Below are positions 5,528-5,612 of a DNA stretch of 5,612 bases, piece by piece. Below the pieces are notes generated by a model. The model worked only from the letters and a program-made list of their open reading frames with translations. It was not told the origin of the DNA and made no database searches. Each line of letters begins with the position of its first letter. Position 1 is the first letter of the stretch. This stretch comes from CALACW01 sp002431305 (lineage in GTDB: Bacteria; Bacillota; Clostridia; Oscillospirales; Acutalibacteraceae): assembly GCA_937890355.1 (NCBI GenBank), contig CALACW010000047.1, positions 1 to 5,612 of the forward strand. The letters run 5' to 3'. A program made the position numbers and the translations under genes.

Positions 5528-5612
5528 TCCGTTATTTATAGCAAAAGAGAGCCGAATTCATAAGGTTTATATCCACCCTCTTTCCGCTTCGACTGCGTTA
5601 AAGAAACTTGAA
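5528..5612. other. Unassigned tail at the window edge
   Basis: There is no clear terminator for the Fic gene here. Imperfect arms GCAAAAGAG (5541-5549) and CTCTTTCCGC (5578-5587) face each other across a 28-nt loop but no T-run follows. On the minus strand two frames are open from the window edge, one ending SFFNAVEAERGWI and one ending GGYKPYEFGSLLL. On the plus strand a start-less frame runs to the edge. A convergent gene entering from the right is possible, or a dispersed repeat; 85 bases cannot decide. Confidence 0.3.

Noticed and set aside
5541..5587. Hairpin GCAAAAGAG / CTCTTTCCGC as a terminator of the Fic gene
   Set aside because: The arms pair imperfectly, the loop is about 28 nt, and no T-run follows in either direction.

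Overview
The window looks like chromosomal DNA of a Gram-positive anaerobe of the Clostridia type (Bacillota). The reasons are moderate GC content, purine-rich Shine-Dalgarno sites 7-8 nt before each start, near-consensus sigma-A promoters with exact 17-bp spacers, U-tailed hairpin terminators, and protein families common in gut Clostridia. The species cannot be named from the sequence alone. No rRNA, tRNA, CRISPR array, IS element or phage gene was seen.

Left half (51-3223, minus strand) is one apparent three-gene operon. A TTGCAA-17-TATAAT promoter (3195-3223) leads into a canonical COG0523/CobW metal-handling GTPase (2022-3161) with a GCICC metal site and a large His/Asp/Cys-rich insert. 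Its stop overlaps the start of the next gene as ATGA. That second gene (1060-2025) encodes an unusual protein: a P-loop COG0523-like domain without the CxCC motif, joined to a C-terminal domain resembling the DUF1980/YcgQ (TIGR03943) family. After 15 nt comes a GtrB/DPM1-like membrane polyprenyl-phosphate glycosyltransferase (115-1044), and an intrinsic terminator (51-98) closes the unit. I infer that the two P-loop proteins act together in metal (probably zinc) allocation. The role of the glycosyltransferase in the unit is unknown.

Right half (3226-5527, plus strand) holds two monocistronic genes. A serine alpha/beta hydrolase of the monoacylglycerol lipase/lysophospholipase type (3288-4250) has a promoter placed back to back with the metal operon promoter. 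The two -35 boxes flank a shared TGCAA-CC-TTGCA dyad. The gene ends at a terminator (4271-4297), and the next promoter begins two bases later (TTGACT-17-TATACT with an extended -10). That promoter drives a self-inhibited class II Fic adenylyltransferase-like protein with a C-terminal winged-helix-like region (4367-5527). TGATA-type repeats in direct and inverted orientation sit over its promoter and 5' UTR and suggest an operator. The last 85 bases hold no assignable gene.

The best candidates for something under-described are the coupled canonical GTPase and CxCC-less GTPase/DUF1980-like fusion, and the Fic gene with a putative DNA-binding tail and a repeat-laden promoter.
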